This document shows, piece by piece, positions 25,626 through 35,034 of a stretch of 64,000 nt of DNA. The first letter of the stretch is position 1. Each line of letters begins with the position of its first letter. A program made the position numbers and the translations under genes. The notes beneath the pieces are model-generated. The model was not told the DNA's origin and made no database searches. It saw only the letters and a list, made by a program, of their open reading frames with translations. Source of the stretch: Gemmatales bacterium (GTDB lineage: Bacteria; Planctomycetota; Planctomycetia; Gemmatales; HRBIN36); contig JANXCQ010000013.1 of NCBI GenBank assembly GCA_025060195.1, positions 1-64,000 on the forward strand, read 5' to 3'.

Positions 25626-27473
25626 TCAATCGCCCTTCCGAGCGGCCGATTTAATCTCAGGATACTTGACACGGGCATGGTAAAGCGCAATGAGATTCTT
25701 ACACAGGCTCTCTTCGATGAGCCGCAATTCGGTCAAGGTCAGACCGCTGTCATCGAACTGCCCCTCCAGCAACCGTTTCAAAAGCAATTCGTGCACCAAT
25801 TTCTGCAAACTGGCAGGAGAAGGTTCGTGCAACGTACGCGCCGCCCCTTCGACGGCATCAGCTAGCATCACGATTCCCGCCTCACGCGTTTGCGGTTTCG
25901 GCCCAGGATAGCGAAAGTTGTTTTCGAGCACCTCGGCATAACGGTCGGCTTGGCACGGTATTTTCACCCGCTCGCTGTTTGGATCAGACGTCGTCGACGG
26001 TGCGGCGTGCAACGGCCCATTTGTAGCCCCATTCATTTCTAAATTAGTACAAGACCTCTCACCGACGCGGCCCGATTCGTCACCACGCAGGGTAGGCTCA
26101 CCGTTGCCTGGCAAGTTGTCCTGCAACTTCCGCAGCGCTTCGCGATAAAAGTATTCCACCAATGTCGTACCGTGATGCTGCTCGATGATGTCGAGGATCG
26201 GCTTAGGCAAGCGATACTGCTGGCCGAGAGCCACGCCGTCTTTCACGTGCCCAATGATAATCAGGGCGCTCATCGCAGGCGTTAGGCCTGCATGGCGATT
26301 TTCACCCGTCTGATTCTCGACAAAATAATGCGGCTTCAGCATCTTACCAATGTCGTGGAAGTAGGCGCCGACTCGACAAAGGAGCGGATTCGCCCCGACC
26401 TGCTCCGCAGCAGCCTCGGCCAAGGTCGCTACGGTCATGCTATGCGTATAAGTCCCCGGAGCACGCCGCAGCAGTTCCTGCAGTAACGGATGACTCCCGT
26501 CCGCCAATTCCAGTAAGCTAATGTCGGTAACCACGCCAAACATACTTTCGATGAACGGCAGCAAGCCTGTCAAGCAGAAACCTGCTAGGAGGCTATAGAA
26601 AAAGCGACGTCCTGCATCGAAGGCAATCAGCGTCCAAGTCTGTTCCGTGAGCAGACCCACCGCCAAGCTCATCAGAGCAAATACCAGGCCCGACCAAAAG
26701 CTCACCGTCACCAACTGCGAACGGCGCCTTACCCGCCGTAACATCAAGACACACGCCACCAGCCCGCTTGCCAACACCACGAAATGGCGCTCCAGCGACG
26801 CACCATGCGCTAATGTGACCAGCAAAGCCAGGCTCACCACGAGCAGGAACGCCAAGCCCTGCGGAATGGCCAGACTCAAGACCATAGCTAACATCATCAG
26901 CGGTAAGACCGCAGCATACCACGGTGCTTGGCCAAATAACACTCCCAAGCCTACGCCCGCCACCACACTGAAACAGACCAGGCTTAGCTTGCGCGTATCG
27001 TAGGCACACGTCGGATAGTATCTCAGCGCACAAACCGCTAATAACGTGGTCACCGCCCCTGCTACCAGCAAAATGCCCAGCCAGCGACGGACGTGATCGT
27101 GAAACGTCAATGTTTGTAAATAAGCAGCATGCTCGGCCCGAAGTAACGCCAACTGTTTCTCGGAAATCGGCTGATATGCCGAGACCAAAACGCTTCCCTG
27201 CGGATATTCCCGCTCGTCCACGCTGCGGAAATCCACTCGCGCCAGAATGGCCCGTGGATAGACTTCCCCTTCGCGGAACGGAAACGGCGGCCCCCAAAAG
27301 TTGCCTCCCGCATTCACCAAAACGCTTACCGCCACAGTCGTGCCCACCAACAGCGCCAAACGAGCCAGTGCGCCCGGCGAAGCAACGATCCAACGGCCTG
27401 GAGGTGCTCCCGCGCGTCGCCAGCCTGACCAGCGCTCTAATCGGCCCCAGCGCCGTCCACTATGACCGAACAT
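25626..27473 (-). CDS. PgpH-like 7TM HD phosphohydrolase
   Basis: The 615-residue protein has an N-terminal extracytoplasmic region after a first membrane helix (about 30-55), then a block of about seven helices (125-330). A cytoplasmic HD domain follows (about 350-560). The HD site reads CRVGAYFHDIGKMLKPHYF, with upstream HSMTVATLAEAAAE and downstream IIGHVKDGV. This is the 7TMR-HD architecture of PgpH, which hydrolyses cyclic di-AMP in Listeria. An extra low-complexity stretch of about 60 residues (LPGNGEPTLRGDESG region) interrupts the HD domain. It lies downstream of phoH by 73 bp on the same strand, the common phoH-pgpH pairing; ybeY does not follow here. Confidence 0.93.
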   Translation of the reverse strand: MFGHSGRRWGRLERWSGWRRAGAPPGRWIVASPGALARLALLVGTTVAVSVLVNAGGNFWGPPFPFREGEVYPRAILARVDFRSVDEREYPQGSVLVSAYQPISEKQLALLRAEHAAYLQTLTFHDHVRRWLGILLVAGAVTTLLAVCALRYYPTCAYDTRKLSLVCFSVVAGVGLGVLFGQAPWYAAVLPLMMLAMVLSLAIPQGLAFLLVVSLALLVTLAHGASLERHFVVLASGLVACVLMLRRVRRRSQLVTVSFWSGLVFALMSLAVGLLTEQTWTLIAFDAGRRFFYSLLAGFCLTGLLPFIESMFGVVTDISLLELADGSHPLLQELLRRAPGTYTHSMTVATLAEAAAEQVGANPLLCRVGAYFHDIGKMLKPHYFVENQTGENRHAGLTPAMSALIIIGHVKDGVALGQQYRLPKPILDIIEQHHGTTLVEYFYREALRKLQDNLPGNGEPTLRGDESGRVGERSCTNLEMNGATNGPLHAAPSTTSDPNSERVKIPCQADRYAEVLENNFRYPGPKPQTREAGIVMLADAVEGAARTLHEPSPASLQKLVHELLLKRLLEGQFDDSGLTLTELRLIEESLCKNLIALYHARVKYPEIKSAARKGD

Positions 27474-27546
27474 GCTCGCGCCTAGCCCACCGCTTCCGCG
27501 ACCCCAAATCTAGGCCACTCTTCACGGGCATTCACCCCCCCGCATA

Positions 27547-28497
27547 TTAGGTCGGGCGTCCTCGGCGGGGGGATTCTTGTTCGTAAGCGTGCACAATTTT
27601 CTGTACTAAGGGATGCCGTACTATGTCTTTTTGGCCCAATTCCACAATAGCAATCCCTTCAATTCCCCGCAAGCGGTGGATCGCGTCAATCAGACCACTT
27701 TGTTCCTTCTTGGGCAAGTCCACTTGCGTAATATCGCCAGTTACGATAATCTTGGAGCCGAGGCCCATTCTTGTCAAAAACATCCGCATTTGCGCCACGG
27801 TCGCATTTTGCCCCTCATCTAAAATGATCACTGCTTGATTCAGCGTTCGGCCCCTCATGTACGCTAAGGGACAAATTTCGATGATGTCGTTTTCCATATA
27901 CCGCCGGACTCGCTCTGGCTCCATCATGTCTTCCAAAGCGTCGAGCAAAGGCCGCAAGAAGGGATTCACCTTCGCCGCGATGTCGCCGGGCAGATATCCC
28001 AAGCGTTCCCCGGCTTCCACTGCGGGCCGACAAAGCACAATACGCTTGGCCAAGCCGCTTTTGAGACAATGCACCGCCATGGCCACGGCTAAGTATGTTT
28101 TCCCCGAACCCGCCGGACCAATGCACAACACCACCTGGTTTTCCTGCATCGCGCGTACATAGTAGGCTTGGCCGTCAGTGCGAGGCCGAACGTTCCGCAT
28201 GCCTAAACTCGGCCCGGCTTCCGTCGTCAATTCACTACCCCCGCTCCGCACCAGGTCGAGCACAGTCCGCACATCAGCCAAACTCACCGGACCCTGCTGC
28301 CCCATTTGTCGCAACTGTTGAAACACCCGTTCCGCGACATGAACCTGTTCGAGCGTCCCCTCAATCTGTAACGTTCGTTCTCGCGGAATTAATCGCACTC
28401 CTAAAACTTCTCGCACCAATCTCACATTTTGATCTCGCGTTCCCAGAACCCGCATCATTTCATCACGACTGACAAACTCCAGTACCGCCTCCGCCAT
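27547..28497 (-). CDS. phoH: PhoH-like ATPase
   Basis: The 316-residue protein has an N-terminal KH-like region (RLIPRERTLQIEGTLEQVHV) and a PhoH ATPase domain. Walker A is GPAGSGKTYLAVAMAV (about 122) and Walker B is AVIILDEGQNATVAQMRMFL. PhoH-like proteins couple nucleotide hydrolysis to RNA metabolism. The start is the ATG just downstream of an upstream GGAGG-like patch. It is divergent from the serpin gene across about 290 bp and upstream of the PgpH-like gene. Confidence 0.95.
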   Translation of the reverse strand: MAEAVLEFVSRDEMMRVLGTRDQNVRLVREVLGVRLIPRERTLQIEGTLEQVHVAERVFQQLRQMGQQGPVSLADVRTVLDLVRSGGSELTTEAGPSLGMRNVRPRTDGQAYYVRAMQENQVVLCIGPAGSGKTYLAVAMAVHCLKSGLAKRIVLCRPAVEAGERLGYLPGDIAAKVNPFLRPLLDALEDMMEPERVRRYMENDIIEICPLAYMRGRTLNQAVIILDEGQNATVAQMRMFLTRMGLGSKIIVTGDITQVDLPKKEQSGLIDAIHRLRGIEGIAIVELGQKDIVRHPLVQKIVHAYEQESPRRGRPT

Positions 28498-28789
28498 ATC
28501 GTTGGCTCACACCTCCGTTACTGATGACTTATTGTGATCGACTTTGCCCTCCCGATCACACGAAGACCAATTACGTATGCGTCCTCCGCAAAGAGTCCTT
28601 TGTTACATTTTACGAAAATCCAACAACTCGGTAGATTTAGGAATGCGCCAGCCTTCCCATGGTCTGAGCAAACTCCCTGGCCACCTGTACCGTCATATTC
28701 ATGCCACATATAACAACGTTCATAGCGAAGGCGAAACCATCAATCGCTATCAGATTGGGCCATCTCGTAACTTTCAGGAGGTCGGTGCA

Positions 28790-30055
28790 ATGAGGAAATA
28801 TCAGCGTCTCTGGGTCCACGGGAATCTAATCACATTGGCACTGGCTAGCTTCGCGTTTTTACTCACCTGGCAACACGGAGTACACGATTCCCCGGCACAA
28901 GCTCAAGAAAAAACCGACCAAGCCAAGAGCGACTTGCATGCCATAGCACAAGCTAACACGGAATTTGCCTTTGACCTGTACCACAAACTGCGGGAACGGC
29001 AGGGCAACGTCTTTTTCTCTCCGTTTAGCATCTCCACCGCATTAGCTATGACTTCAGCTGGCGCTCGCGGGAACACGTTGGCGCAGATGGAAAAGACGCT
29101 GCATTTCCCCTTCGAGCAGAAGCGCCTGCATGAGGCTTTTGGCTCGTTACTGCAACAGAGCCGTAGCGGCAAAGGCTATCAGCTTCACGTGGCCAACGCT
29201 TTATGGTGCCAGGAAGGTGTGCCTTTCCGCGAGGAGTTTCTCAGCCTCAACGAGAAGTACTACGGGGCCAAGCCCTTTGCGGTGGACTACATCAACAACA
29301 CGGAACTAGCACGCCGCGCCATCAACGAGTGGGTAGAGAAGCAGACGCAGAACAAGATCAAAGAACTCATCAAGCCTGGCGTTCTGAGCAACCTGACTCG
29401 GCTGGTGTTGACCAACGCAATTTACTTCAAGGGCGACTGGGCCATCAAATTCGACCCCGCCAAAACCCGCGAGGAACCTTTCTTCGTGTCGCTGAAAGAA
29501 TCAGTGAAAGTACCCATGATGTACCAGTCGGGCCAATTCCCCTTCTTCTGGGAAGCGGGAGTCCGCGGCATCGAATTACCGTATGCGGGCAAGGACGTGA
29601 CGATGGTTCTGTTTGTCACCGACCAGCTCGATGGCTTGCCCGAGTTTGAAAAAAGCCTCTCGGCCGAGAAGCTGCAGCAATTGCTCAGCAAATTGCGGAT
29701 GGCGAACGACGTAGATGTGTTCCTGCCTAGGTTTCGCGTTACCAGCGAATTCCAGCTCCAGGAGGAACTCAAAGCACTGGGGATGAAGGATGCTTTCGAA
29801 GCGGGACAAGCCGACTTCAGTGGCATCAGTCCCGAAGCTCTGTCGCAGAAATGGCACATCAGTGCCGTGGTGCATAAGGCGTTCGTGGAAGTCAACGAAG
29901 AAGGCACGGAAGCGGCCGCAGCTACTGGTGTGATTATCAAGGCAGTTGCACTGCCCCCGTCATTCCGTGCGGACCGCCCATTCTTTTTCCTCATCCGCGA
30001 CAAACGCACCAATAGCATCCTCTTCATGGGCCGCATCACCAATCCGCAGTCCTAA
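28790..30055 (+). CDS. Secreted serpin (serine protease inhibitor)
   Basis: The 421-residue protein has a signal peptide at 1-40 (LITLALASFAFLLTW, then AQAQEKTD) and a complete serpin fold. Visible blocks are NVFFSPFSISTALAMTSAGA, TNAIYFKGDWAIKFDPAKT and the C-terminal ILFMGRITNP. The hinge EEGTEAAAATG matches the inhibitory consensus. Counting from it by alpha-1-antitrypsin numbering places P1 at Val and P1' at Ala (AVALPPSF), which suggests elastase- or subtilisin-like targets; this is inference. AGGAGG lies upstream of the ATG at 28790, and longer readings are not supported. Bacterial serpins often occur in thermophiles. The last 13 codons belong to the first copy of a downstream tandem repeat. 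Confidence 0.95.
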   Translation: MRKYQRLWVHGNLITLALASFAFLLTWQHGVHDSPAQAQEKTDQAKSDLHAIAQANTEFAFDLYHKLRERQGNVFFSPFSISTALAMTSAGARGNTLAQMEKTLHFPFEQKRLHEAFGSLLQQSRSGKGYQLHVANALWCQEGVPFREEFLSLNEKYYGAKPFAVDYINNTELARRAINEWVEKQTQNKIKELIKPGVLSNLTRLVLTNAIYFKGDWAIKFDPAKTREEPFFVSLKESVKVPMMYQSGQFPFFWEAGVRGIELPYAGKDVTMVLFVTDQLDGLPEFEKSLSAEKLQQLLSKLRMANDVDVFLPRFRVTSEFQLQEELKALGMKDAFEAGQADFSGISPEALSQKWHISAVVHKAFVEVNEEGTEAAAATGVIIKAVALPPSFRADRPFFFLIRDKRTNSILFMGRITNPQS

Positions 30056-30632
30056 ACTACCCTCCGCACGGACTAGTGCGGGGTGCACGTAAAGGTTGTC
30101 CGAAAAAGCGCTCTTCCTTGGCACATCCGCTAGCTCCAGCGCTCTGCGATATTGACTGTGAACGTCGCGGTTACCTCGCGTTCAGGTCTGTAGCCGTCGC
30201 TTCGACTTATGCTAAGCTGCCCATCCTCTTGATAGGCCGCATCGCCAATCCGCAGTTCTAGGCCGCACTAGGTATGTGCTAGAGGGGGTGCACGTAAGGG
30301 TTAACCCGAAGAGCCCTATGAATTAGGACCCCCTTTTTCTCGAGCGTTGTGCGCTATTGACGGCGGACGTTATCGTTGTCTCTCGTCCGCACCTGCAGCC
30401 GTGGCTTCGACCTATACTTAGCTGCCCATCCTCTTTATGGGCCGACTCGCTAGCCCGCAGTCTGAAACCGCGATCACCTGCGCTATTGAGGGTGCGCGTA
30501 ACGGTTATCCGAAAAAACCCCCTGCCTGGGGACCCCTTGGATTCCGAGCGTTCCGCGCTAATGACGGTGAATGTCACCGTTATCTGGCATTAGAGCCTGT
30601 AGCTGTCGCTTTAACTTGTACTTAGTTGGGCA
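30016..30632 (+). repeat. Three-copy 205-207 bp tandem repeat that includes the serpin 3' end
   Basis: Copy starts are marked by atcctctt at 30016, 30223 and 30428; a weak fourth start (acgtcttt) lies at 30633. Each copy opens with the serpin-tail codons. Copy 1 is the true ILFMGRITNPQS plus stop, copy 2 reads ILLIGRIANPQF plus stop, and copy 3 reads ILFMGRLASPQS without the stop. Each continues with ggtgcacgtaa/ggtgcgcgtaa, a gttat/gttaa-ccgaaaaa block, gcgctattgac/gcgctaatgac and a gtagccgtcgcttcgactta block. Spacing is constant but sequence identity is moderate, so the duplication is old. Confidence 0.85.
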
Positions 30633-31159
30633 ACGTCTTTGCAACGAGTGTCCTCCAGAGAACCATTAGTGCCGGCGTATCCGAGCGTGCGCTAACTGGT
30701 GATAGTCTGGTATAGGCTTGCCGTTTGATGCTTGAACCGTGTTATTGAAAAGCACCGACCCAAGTGTGCCAGGGTAACCTCTTGGTCACCGGGTCGCCGT
30801 TGGATGCGCTCACCATATTATTGGTAAGGCGTCGACTGACTCAGGTGCGTCATTCACTTCAGCAACCACGGCTATTCAAACGACCCACTGTATCGTAAAG
30901 CATCATGGGCAGCTTCATAGACGTGACAAATTCGTGGCCAGCTTGGCCGGTGCATGTCCCAACGTGCCTACTCAAATTTTGTTCTTTGATGAGGAGACGG
31001 ATGCAACGCTGGCCGAGGATGTTTATCAGTGAAATAACGCTCGCATACCAGGTGCAGTCTGGGGCCATCATAGCTTTGCAAATGTTTACGTACCGTTTAG
31101 AAGATGAGCCGATTGTAGCGGGCAGACATGCACTTGGACTATTTTTCCGCTTGACTGGC
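30633..31159. other. Intergenic region with a possible coding remnant
   Basis: No intact gene is seen. A forward frame at about 30910-31025 reads KFVASLAGACPNVPT, then QILFFDEETDATLAEDVYQ to a stop, and continues in the same frame with RIPGAVWGHHSFANVYVPF. This could be the trace of an eroded gene. Longer open frames on both strands (about 30859-31204) lack ribosome binding sites. Confidence 0.4.
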
Positions 31160-34100
31160 TCATTTACCGCTAAAGGTACGGAACGCTTCGTCAAGTGCCT
31201 TTAGTAAACGGTGCGCCTTGCTGAGTTCTGGGTGTTCTTTGACTAGCCGATGCAGTATCTGTCGCGCTTGACTTGCGTAAGTGAAAGCATTTTCCCTGTT
31301 ACCTTCGCTGAGATGAAGAACAACCAGATCATACAAAGCCTCAGCCAGATCTGTCTGAAAATCAGTTACAGAGGGAAAATCGTGAACCAGACCTTGGCGG
31401 AGTCGTAGGGCTTGCTCGAGGTGTATTCTAACTTCGGTGATTCGCTCGTTTTCTGCATAAAAGACTGCCAGTTTAGCTAGGGTATTTGCGAGTTGTCTGC
31501 GATATTCGGGTACTTGCGGATAATTCGCGGCTAATTTCTCGCGTAAGGCTAAGACCTCCCGATACGATGCCTCGGCTTCGTCGGTGCGGCCTGTATGGTG
31601 CAACAACTCGGCGAGGTTGATGTGGGCGGCAGCTAGTCTTTCCCAATATTGGGGTATAGTAGGATGCTCCGCGACAAGCTCATGGAAGAGCGCCAATGCT
31701 CGTCGATGGGAATCTTCTGCCTCTTGCCTGCGGCCCGTTTTTTGGAGCAAAATCCCCAGGTTGCTGTAGGTCTGAGCCAGTTGTTGACGATATTCGGGCA
31801 CTACGGGATGTTCGGCCGTCAGCTTCTCGCGTAAGGCCAATGCCTGCCGGTAGGAGGCCTCTGCTTCGTTCTTGCGGCCAGTTTGCCACAACAAATTGGC
31901 GAGGTTGTTGTGGGTGGTGGCCAGTCCTTCGCGATACTCCGGAATTCCAGGACGTTCTGCCACTAGCTCTTGGTACAGGGCTAATGCTTGCCGATATGAC
32001 GTCTCTGCTTCCTCCACCCGGCCAAGTTCGCGCAACAAAACTCCCAGATTGCTGTGCGCCTGGGCCAGTTGCTGGCGATATTCCGGCACCAAGGGATGCT
32101 CGGCTACGAGCTTCTTTGATAAGGCCACGGATTGCTGATAGGAGGCGGCTGCCTCCTCGAAGCGGCCCGCTTGCTGCCAGAGAGTTGCTAAGTTGTGATG
32201 GGTGGAAGCCAACTCGTGACGATATTGAGGCACTTGAGGATACTCTGCCACTAACTGGGTGCGCAATGATAGGGCCTGCTGACAACACGTCTCCGCTTCC
32301 CTAATGCGGCCGGCGTGGCGCAACAAAACTCCCAAATTATTGTGCGTGCTGGCCAGGAGCTGGCGATAGAGAGGCTCCTGGGGATGCTCAGCCACTAAAG
32401 CCCCGAAGAGAACAGCCGCCTGTCTATACGCCTGTTCGCTGGCCTGATGCTGACGCAGAGCCTGATATAAGCGCCCGAGATTGAAATTAGCTCGGGCTTG
32501 GCGTTGCTTTTGCTCCAGGTTCGTCGCTACACCCCGGGCGTATTCTTCGTAATAACTAACCAACGCCTGTAGTATCCGCTTTTCTTCCGGGCTGAGGTGG
32601 GTCTTGCGGGTAAGTTGGTCGAGGACTTCTTTTGAGGCAATCAGTTCGATGGCTTGACGGGCGCGCTCGGCAGCGCGTTCCGCCTGCTCCTGACGTAACT
32701 CAGCTAATTGTTGGGCCTGCTCTGCTTCACGACGCTTCTGGTCTGCCAAGGCTCGTGCCGCCTCGGCCTGGTGAAAATTGCGCTCGGCACGTTGCCGTTC
32801 TGCCTCTTCCCGGCTCAAGGCGCTGGCTAATTCCTGATTGACATCCTCCAGCTGGCGATTTTTTACTCCGAGCACCGTGGTGAACCCCGCCAATAACATG
32901 CCCGCCACCAAGGAGGCCGCGGCTAGGCTGCTCACCAGTACGCGGTGGCGTCGTGCCCAGCGTGCCCACCGTTGCGTCCAGGGCTCGAGGTAAACGGACA
33001 CGGGTTCATCGGCTAACCAACGCTCCAAATCCGCCGCCAGCGCCGAGGCACTGGCATATCGCTCGCGGGGCATCGTCGCCATTGCCTTCAGGCAGATGGC
33101 CTCTAAGGCAGGCGGGACCCACGGCTGCACTAAGCGGGGCCGTAACGCAGGCCGACCTTGTGCAAACGGCGGCTTGCCTACCAGCACATGATACAACGTC
33201 GCCCCTAGTAAAAATATGTCCGTTTGCTCCGTGGCTAGGCCGCCCTCCAGTTGCTCGGGCGCCATATAGGCCTGGGTGCCCATCCGCGTTCCAGGAAGGG
33301 TGTGCGACTCGTCGTCTTCTTGCCTCTCATGGCTTCCTATCTGCATCTCTTCCTCTGCCAGACGCTTAGCTAATCCCCAGTCGAGAACCACCGTCTCACC
33401 ATATTGCCCCAACACAATGTTGTGAGGCTTCAAGTCCCGATGAATCACGCCGCGACTGTGGGCATAGGCTATGGTGCGACACACTGCTACGAACCGTTGC
33501 AGCAACTCGACAAACTTCAGCCGCACTTCCGCACGCTCAAAGTCCGCAGGTTGTCGGAGCAACCTGTGAAAAGCTTCGATGGCCTCATCGAACCTTTGGC
33601 CTTCGACGTACTGCATCACGTAATAGCGTTGCGTGCCGTACTGACCCCGCCCGAACACAGGCACGATACCAGGGTGCTGCAAGAGAGCAGTTATCTGGGC
33701 TTCCCGTTCAAAGCGCCAAAGTAGCGATGGACTCCGCGCGAATTTAATGGCCACAGGTCGATTGAGTTCGAGGTCCTCCGCTAGCCATACCTCTCCCATG
33801 CCCCCTCGGCCGATGCAATGTACCAAGCGATAGCGGGTGGACTGCAACACAGGCGGAGCGTCGACGGGAGCTTGAGAGCCGGTTGAAGCAGATGCCGGGG
33901 AAACTGCCTCAGCCGAGGAGGATGACGAAGATTCGAGGCCGCTTTCGCCTGGCGGCAGTGGGGCTTGTTCGCTCGGCGGCCACGTCGCAGTTCGTGCCAG
34001 CGGCTCATAGGGCTTAGTAGTCTCGAAGCTCGATTCGGTGGAGGCAATCAATGGAGGCTTATCTTGCGGCTGTGCCGGCGAACTTACCGTAGGCAAACTC

Positions 34101-34162
34101 GGGGCCGCGTTGCCTGCCTGGATATCTGGTGGTTGAAGGCGGGGCGGTTTCTCGACGGACAT
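31160..34162 (-). CDS. Ser/Thr protein kinase with transmembrane segment, coiled coil and TPR array
   Basis: The 1000-residue protein has four parts. A Pro/Ser-rich N-terminus (1-115) precedes a Hanks-type kinase domain (about 118-385), with GRGGMGEVWLAEDLELNRPV, invariant Lys in VAIKFA, catalytic VIHRDLKPHNIVL, DWG in place of DFG, and MAPEQLEGG. A membrane helix follows (VSSLAAASLVAGMLLAGFTT, about 412). Next comes a Glu/Arg/Ala coiled coil (about 440-520). The C-terminal half is a TPR array of about 48-residue units (NNLGVLLRHAGRIREAE, then ALSLRTQLVAEYPQVPQYR). The architecture is typical of planctomycete signalling kinases. GGGAGGG upstream fixes the ATG at 34162. It is probably monocistronic. 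Confidence 0.95.
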   Translation of the reverse strand: MSVEKPPRLQPPDIQAGNAAPSLPTVSSPAQPQDKPPLIASTESSFETTKPYEPLARTATWPPSEQAPLPPGESGLESSSSSSAEAVSPASASTGSQAPVDAPPVLQSTRYRLVHCIGRGGMGEVWLAEDLELNRPVAIKFARSPSLLWRFEREAQITALLQHPGIVPVFGRGQYGTQRYYVMQYVEGQRFDEAIEAFHRLLRQPADFERAEVRLKFVELLQRFVAVCRTIAYAHSRGVIHRDLKPHNIVLGQYGETVVLDWGLAKRLAEEEMQIGSHERQEDDESHTLPGTRMGTQAYMAPEQLEGGLATEQTDIFLLGATLYHVLVGKPPFAQGRPALRPRLVQPWVPPALEAICLKAMATMPRERYASASALAADLERWLADEPVSVYLEPWTQRWARWARRHRVLVSSLAAASLVAGMLLAGFTTVLGVKNRQLEDVNQELASALSREEAERQRAERNFHQAEAARALADQKRREAEQAQQLAELRQEQAERAAERARQAIELIASKEVLDQLTRKTHLSPEEKRILQALVSYYEEYARGVATNLEQKQRQARANFNLGRLYQALRQHQASEQAYRQAAVLFGALVAEHPQEPLYRQLLASTHNNLGVLLRHAGRIREAETCCQQALSLRTQLVAEYPQVPQYRHELASTHHNLATLWQQAGRFEEAAASYQQSVALSKKLVAEHPLVPEYRQQLAQAHSNLGVLLRELGRVEEAETSYRQALALYQELVAERPGIPEYREGLATTHNNLANLLWQTGRKNEAEASYRQALALREKLTAEHPVVPEYRQQLAQTYSNLGILLQKTGRRQEAEDSHRRALALFHELVAEHPTIPQYWERLAAAHINLAELLHHTGRTDEAEASYREVLALREKLAANYPQVPEYRRQLANTLAKLAVFYAENERITEVRIHLEQALRLRQGLVHDFPSVTDFQTDLAEALYDLVVLHLSEGNRENAFTYASQARQILHRLVKEHPELSKAHRLLKALDEAFRTFSGK

Positions 34163-34415
34163 GGTTGACCCTCCCGTAACGCCACGTCGAATACATCTTA
34201 ATCTGGTAAGGCATGTTGCGGCAGGGCGCGTGAATCGCTCGAGATTTCCTTCTTCGAGCCGAAGGCCAACGCACAGCCTCCCAAATAAGGCCGCCGACAT
34301 GCCGATTTAGCTCGCACACTGCACAACTGAACCTGGCAACATGTAAGAACAACAAACTTACCTTGCGACTGGCTGCCCGCCTAGGTATATCCGTGGCCTT
34401 GCAACAAAAGCGCGA

Positions 34416-34844
34416 CTATTCGACTTCCTCTTCGACCAAGGCCTCTTCGAGTAGCGTAACTTGGAATTTACGTTCGGCCAACACTTGATCGTTTACCAGC
34501 AGCTGAAAACGATATTCGCCCGGTTCGGGAAACTCGCAACCGCAAAACCCGACGTTAAGCTCAACCACAGCTAACGGGCTAGGAAACTCAATGCGTTGGG
34601 TCGTGCCAAACAAAACCTCGTTATCGGCTGCTTTGACGCAACGTATAGTAACCTGTTTACGTCCGTAACCTTCTGTCATGGTAACGTACACGTGTAACTC
34701 GTTGATAACGCAGGGCAGGTCGCTGGCCCCGATAGCGTCGAATATACCGATTAAGCTTTTCTTATTGGAGATGCGGTCATCGAGAACTGCGTCGCAAATA
34801 ATCATGGCTAACACTTGGGGCAGGCACGGACATTCATGAGGCAT
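34416..34844 (-). CDS. Conserved hypothetical protein (DUF6941-like)
   Basis: The 142-residue protein begins MPHECPCLPQVLAMIICDAV and continues with DDRISNKKSLIGIFDAIGA. A beta-rich domain carries CGCEFPEPGEYRFQLLVNDQ and an acidic tail ends it. This resembles the DUF6941 family, beta-sandwich proteins of unknown role, often of about 130-150 residues. GGGAG eight bases before the ATG at 34844 selects this start over a longer reading. It lies 254 bp upstream of the kinase gene on the same strand and is divergent from mfd. Confidence 0.75.
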   Translation of the reverse strand: MPHECPCLPQVLAMIICDAVLDDRISNKKSLIGIFDAIGASDLPCVINELHVYVTMTEGYGRKQVTIRCVKAADNEVLFGTTQRIEFPSPLAVVELNVGFCGCEFPEPGEYRFQLLVNDQVLAERKFQVTLLEEALVEEEVE

Positions 34845-35034
34845 AGGAATGTCTCCCTTTGGAAAAAGCAATCCGGGGTTCATGAACCTTCGAATGGGCG
34901 AGCGTGTAACTCGACTGGCAATTTCTGTAAAGACCACTTAGTCTCTGCTTACGTCGCATACATCGCACGCCGTTACCGAATCCTTTGAATCACACCGATA
35001 GGCGACTTTGGTCGTTACAATTATAACGGCAAGC

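Noticed and set aside
30859..31204. Two opposing open frames of about 100 codons
   Set aside because: Neither has a ribosome binding site or domain, and their composition is not protein-like over the full length.
34163..34300. 46-codon N-terminal extension of the kinase
   Set aside because: It is rich in Arg/Cys without domain character, and GGGAGGG precedes the internal ATG at 34162.
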